Assembly (NCBI GenBank): GCA_024138015.1
Contig: JAMXBB010000008.1
Span: 47,716,446-47,780,445 of the forward strand
Length of the DNA stretch: 64,000 bases
Origin: Lumnitzera littorea
Taxonomy: Eukaryota > Streptophyta > Magnoliopsida > Myrtales > Combretaceae
Reading direction: 5' to 3'
Shown: in pieces, positions 62,320 through 64,000 of the stretch
Layout of the letters: each line of letters starts with the position of its first letter
Numbering within the stretch: the stretch's first letter is position 1
Translations under genes and position numbers: made by a program
Notes under the pieces: model-generated
What the model saw: only the letters and a program-made list of their open reading frames with translations
Told to the model about the DNA's origin: nothing
The model's database searches: none

Positions 62320-63600
62320 TATAAAAACCTTTTCTTCTTCATTTTATACAAATTTTGCTTTGTAATTTCTAAGGTTTAGGGTTCTAGTTTCTATCGTTTC
62401 TCTCTTCTTTAGGCTATCTTAGGTTACTCTTGGTATAGTTTTATGATTTCCATAGAGTTTTTTTTTTTTTTTTTTGGTATTTGCATGATTGTAGGGTAAA
62501 CTATTAGTGGATTTTAGCTATTTTCAAGGTTTAGGTATGCAGATTTCCATTGCATGTATAGAGATTATTGGGAAAATCTTGAGAGACTCCATTATTTTAG
62601 TTGAGGAGCTCAGTTTTGTAATGTAATGTTTATTTTCATGTTCATATGTATTATGTGTTAAATGTTTATTTTCCATAAATGTAATAAATAGAGCTTATTA
62701 TGTTTATGGGTAGTGTGTGAACATGATGAAGTAGTTGTGGCTATTGATGTTTTTGTATTGTGATAGTGTAAATTTGCAATTTTTCTTAGTTTTATTGTGT
62801 AATTAATTATAACTTGAGTGTTGGGTTAATGTTAAGTTAGATAGCATTTCCTACACATTGGGGATCTCCCTTTGTTATCCTAATAGGGTATAGATACCGT
62901 AATAAGATTTGAAAACCTTGAATAGAACTTAGAATTCCTAATTTGAATGGGTAATTCTTGAGAATTAGGACTTAAATTCTTGTACTCACCTACAGTTAAA
63001 AATTGGTTAGAATGAGAAATCAATTCTAATATAGTTATTTGAGTAGTGACGGGACTTGAATAGCTAGTTGATAGTGTAGATGAGATATTGATAATACAAT
63101 GCTCTTGCTACATGATAGAATTTACAAAATGAGAGTTGGATAAATTCTGTGAATGTGAGTAAAATCCATGTTTAGACTATTATAAATACTCTAATAATAT
63201 AGCTACAACAATCTTAGACAATTATTTACTTGTTGCTCATACAATTTTTATAAAAAAATCCACATCACAATACTGAGAAATTTGCTAAAATTCATACTCA
63301 ATTTTATTGTAGTTTTTACTTCTATTTAGATAGCTTGAATGTTCTTTCTTTCAAAATTGTTTAATTGATTACCTAGATTAGAGTAGAAATATTAGAATAT
63401 AGTACTTAGTTATCTTTTTAAACTTTATTCTTTCCTTTACCGCAAAATACGACCTTAGTGCTCATTATATACTATAAATTGATTAGTACGCTTGCTGTTA
63501 GCTTACAGTTTTCACAAATATGTTTCAAAAGACTACAAGCAAATTCAATTTATTATATGGTGTTTCCACTATTTTTAAAAGGGGAAAATTTTACATTTGT
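62320..63600. other. AT-rich DNA, probably element 3' region
   Basis: No coding region. There is a T-run at about 62458-62476. Because a minus-strand integrase lies just to the right, this stretch may hold the 3' LTR of that element in reverse orientation, but no LTR ends were recognised. Confidence 0.35.
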
Positions 63601-64000
63601 GCGTGACATTGTAGAAGGTGATTGCGAAACTAAGTTCTTAAGCATTTTAATCTGGTAGGCATTGCAATTGATCTTCTTTAGGACCTTAAATAGACCATCA
63701 GCTCCTGGAGATAACTTACTCTATCGCAGGTATGGAAATCTCTCTCTCTCTACTGAGGTGCAGTCATACCAAGTCTCTTGGTTTAAAAGAAACAGTTTAG
63801 TAGCCACAACTACCAATCTCTTATTGTCTTTAGTTGAACTTAGCAATCTTCCTTGCCATGGACTAATATGGCTCTTGTAATTCATAGGCTCAATAGATTC
63901 TAGATTGACTTTCTTTAGCAGCTGTAGGGGTACCAATCAAATCTAGGGGAATAATGCGATTGAGGCCATAGACGACCTTGAAAGGAGTCTTTCCAATGGT
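63600..64000 (-). pseudogene. Ty3/gypsy integrase C-terminal remnant, runs off the right edge
   Basis: On the minus strand from the window edge: TIGKTPFKVVYGLNRIIPLD (63998 downward), matching the TGKSPFE-VYG-x-x-P-x-x-PLDL end of the gypsy integrase core; then VSFKPRDLV and LHLSRERFPYLR (about 63790-63722) with the conserved F-x-x-GDLVW-x-HL-K-x-RFP block; then SKLSPGADGLFKVLKKIN (about 63720-63668), the SKL-x-PR-x-DGPF-x-VL-x-x-IN block. Many stops replace Trp, Lys or Gln codons, and a CT run at 63737-63751 shifts the frame inside the RERFP region. The reverse transcriptase would lie beyond the window. Confidence 0.82.

Noticed and set aside
1..64000. CRISPR arrays, rRNA genes, tRNA genes, bacterial operons
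   Set aside because: No regularly spaced short repeats, no rRNA-like blocks and no convincing A/B-box pair were noticed. The composition and introns are those of plant nuclear DNA. A dedicated tRNA scan was not possible by eye.

Overview
The window looks like intergenic and retrotransposon-rich nuclear DNA of a flowering plant, most likely a eudicot. It is strongly AT-rich, has spliced genes with GT-AG introns, and carries plant-type Ty1/copia, Ty3/gypsy and LINE remnants. Three protein families point to plants: a short VPF-WEE-PGKP (DUF688-like) protein, a small conserved plant membrane protein, and a BRL2/VH1-like leucine-rich-repeat receptor relic. I cannot name the species. No bacterial operon, CRISPR array, rRNA or convincing tRNA gene was seen.

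Region by region. 1-9.8 kb is AT-rich DNA with microsatellites, a candidate MITE and a GC-richer, ACGT-rich island near 8.5-9.3 kb. 9.9-11.7 kb is a 5'-truncated, decayed LINE on the minus strand. 12.6-15.7 kb is a solo LTR of about 3.07 kb with TG...CA ends and a perfect 5-bp target duplication. 21.8-26.8 kb is a decayed Ty1/copia element with both LTRs; its protease and reverse-transcriptase active sites are mutated and its RNase H is cut off. 27.7-31.5 kb is a second LTR related to the solo LTR, in the opposite orientation, between two diverged direct copies of a roughly 510-bp sequence (27.1 and 33.3 kb). 32.6-33.1 kb holds a G-rich tandem duplication and a long trinucleotide tract. 36.8-38.8 kb has a gag-like scrap and a Helitron-like candidate. 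41.5-41.9 kb is a three-copy tandem repeat of about 140 bp.

The gene-bearing part is 43-54.2 kb: a two-exon DUF688-like gene (+), a three-exon gene for a 65-residue membrane protein (-) with site II promoter motifs, and an unidentified multi-exon gene (-) whose exon phases agree across six introns. From 54.6 kb the window is repeats again: a BRL2-like LRR pseudogene, a copia gag scrap, a GC-rich island, a roughly 380-bp tandem repeat, a third copy of the LTR family, the 5' LTR, primer-binding site and gag of a gypsy element (+), a cluster of GGTA/TACC palindromes, and at the right edge the integrase end of another gypsy element (-).

The three real genes do not form a pathway that can be read from the sequence. 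The main story is a gene island in nested, decayed retroelements. The least explained items are the unidentified multi-exon gene, the tandem repeats at 41.5 and 56.8 kb, and the duplicated 510-bp segment. I see no clear evidence of an undescribed system.
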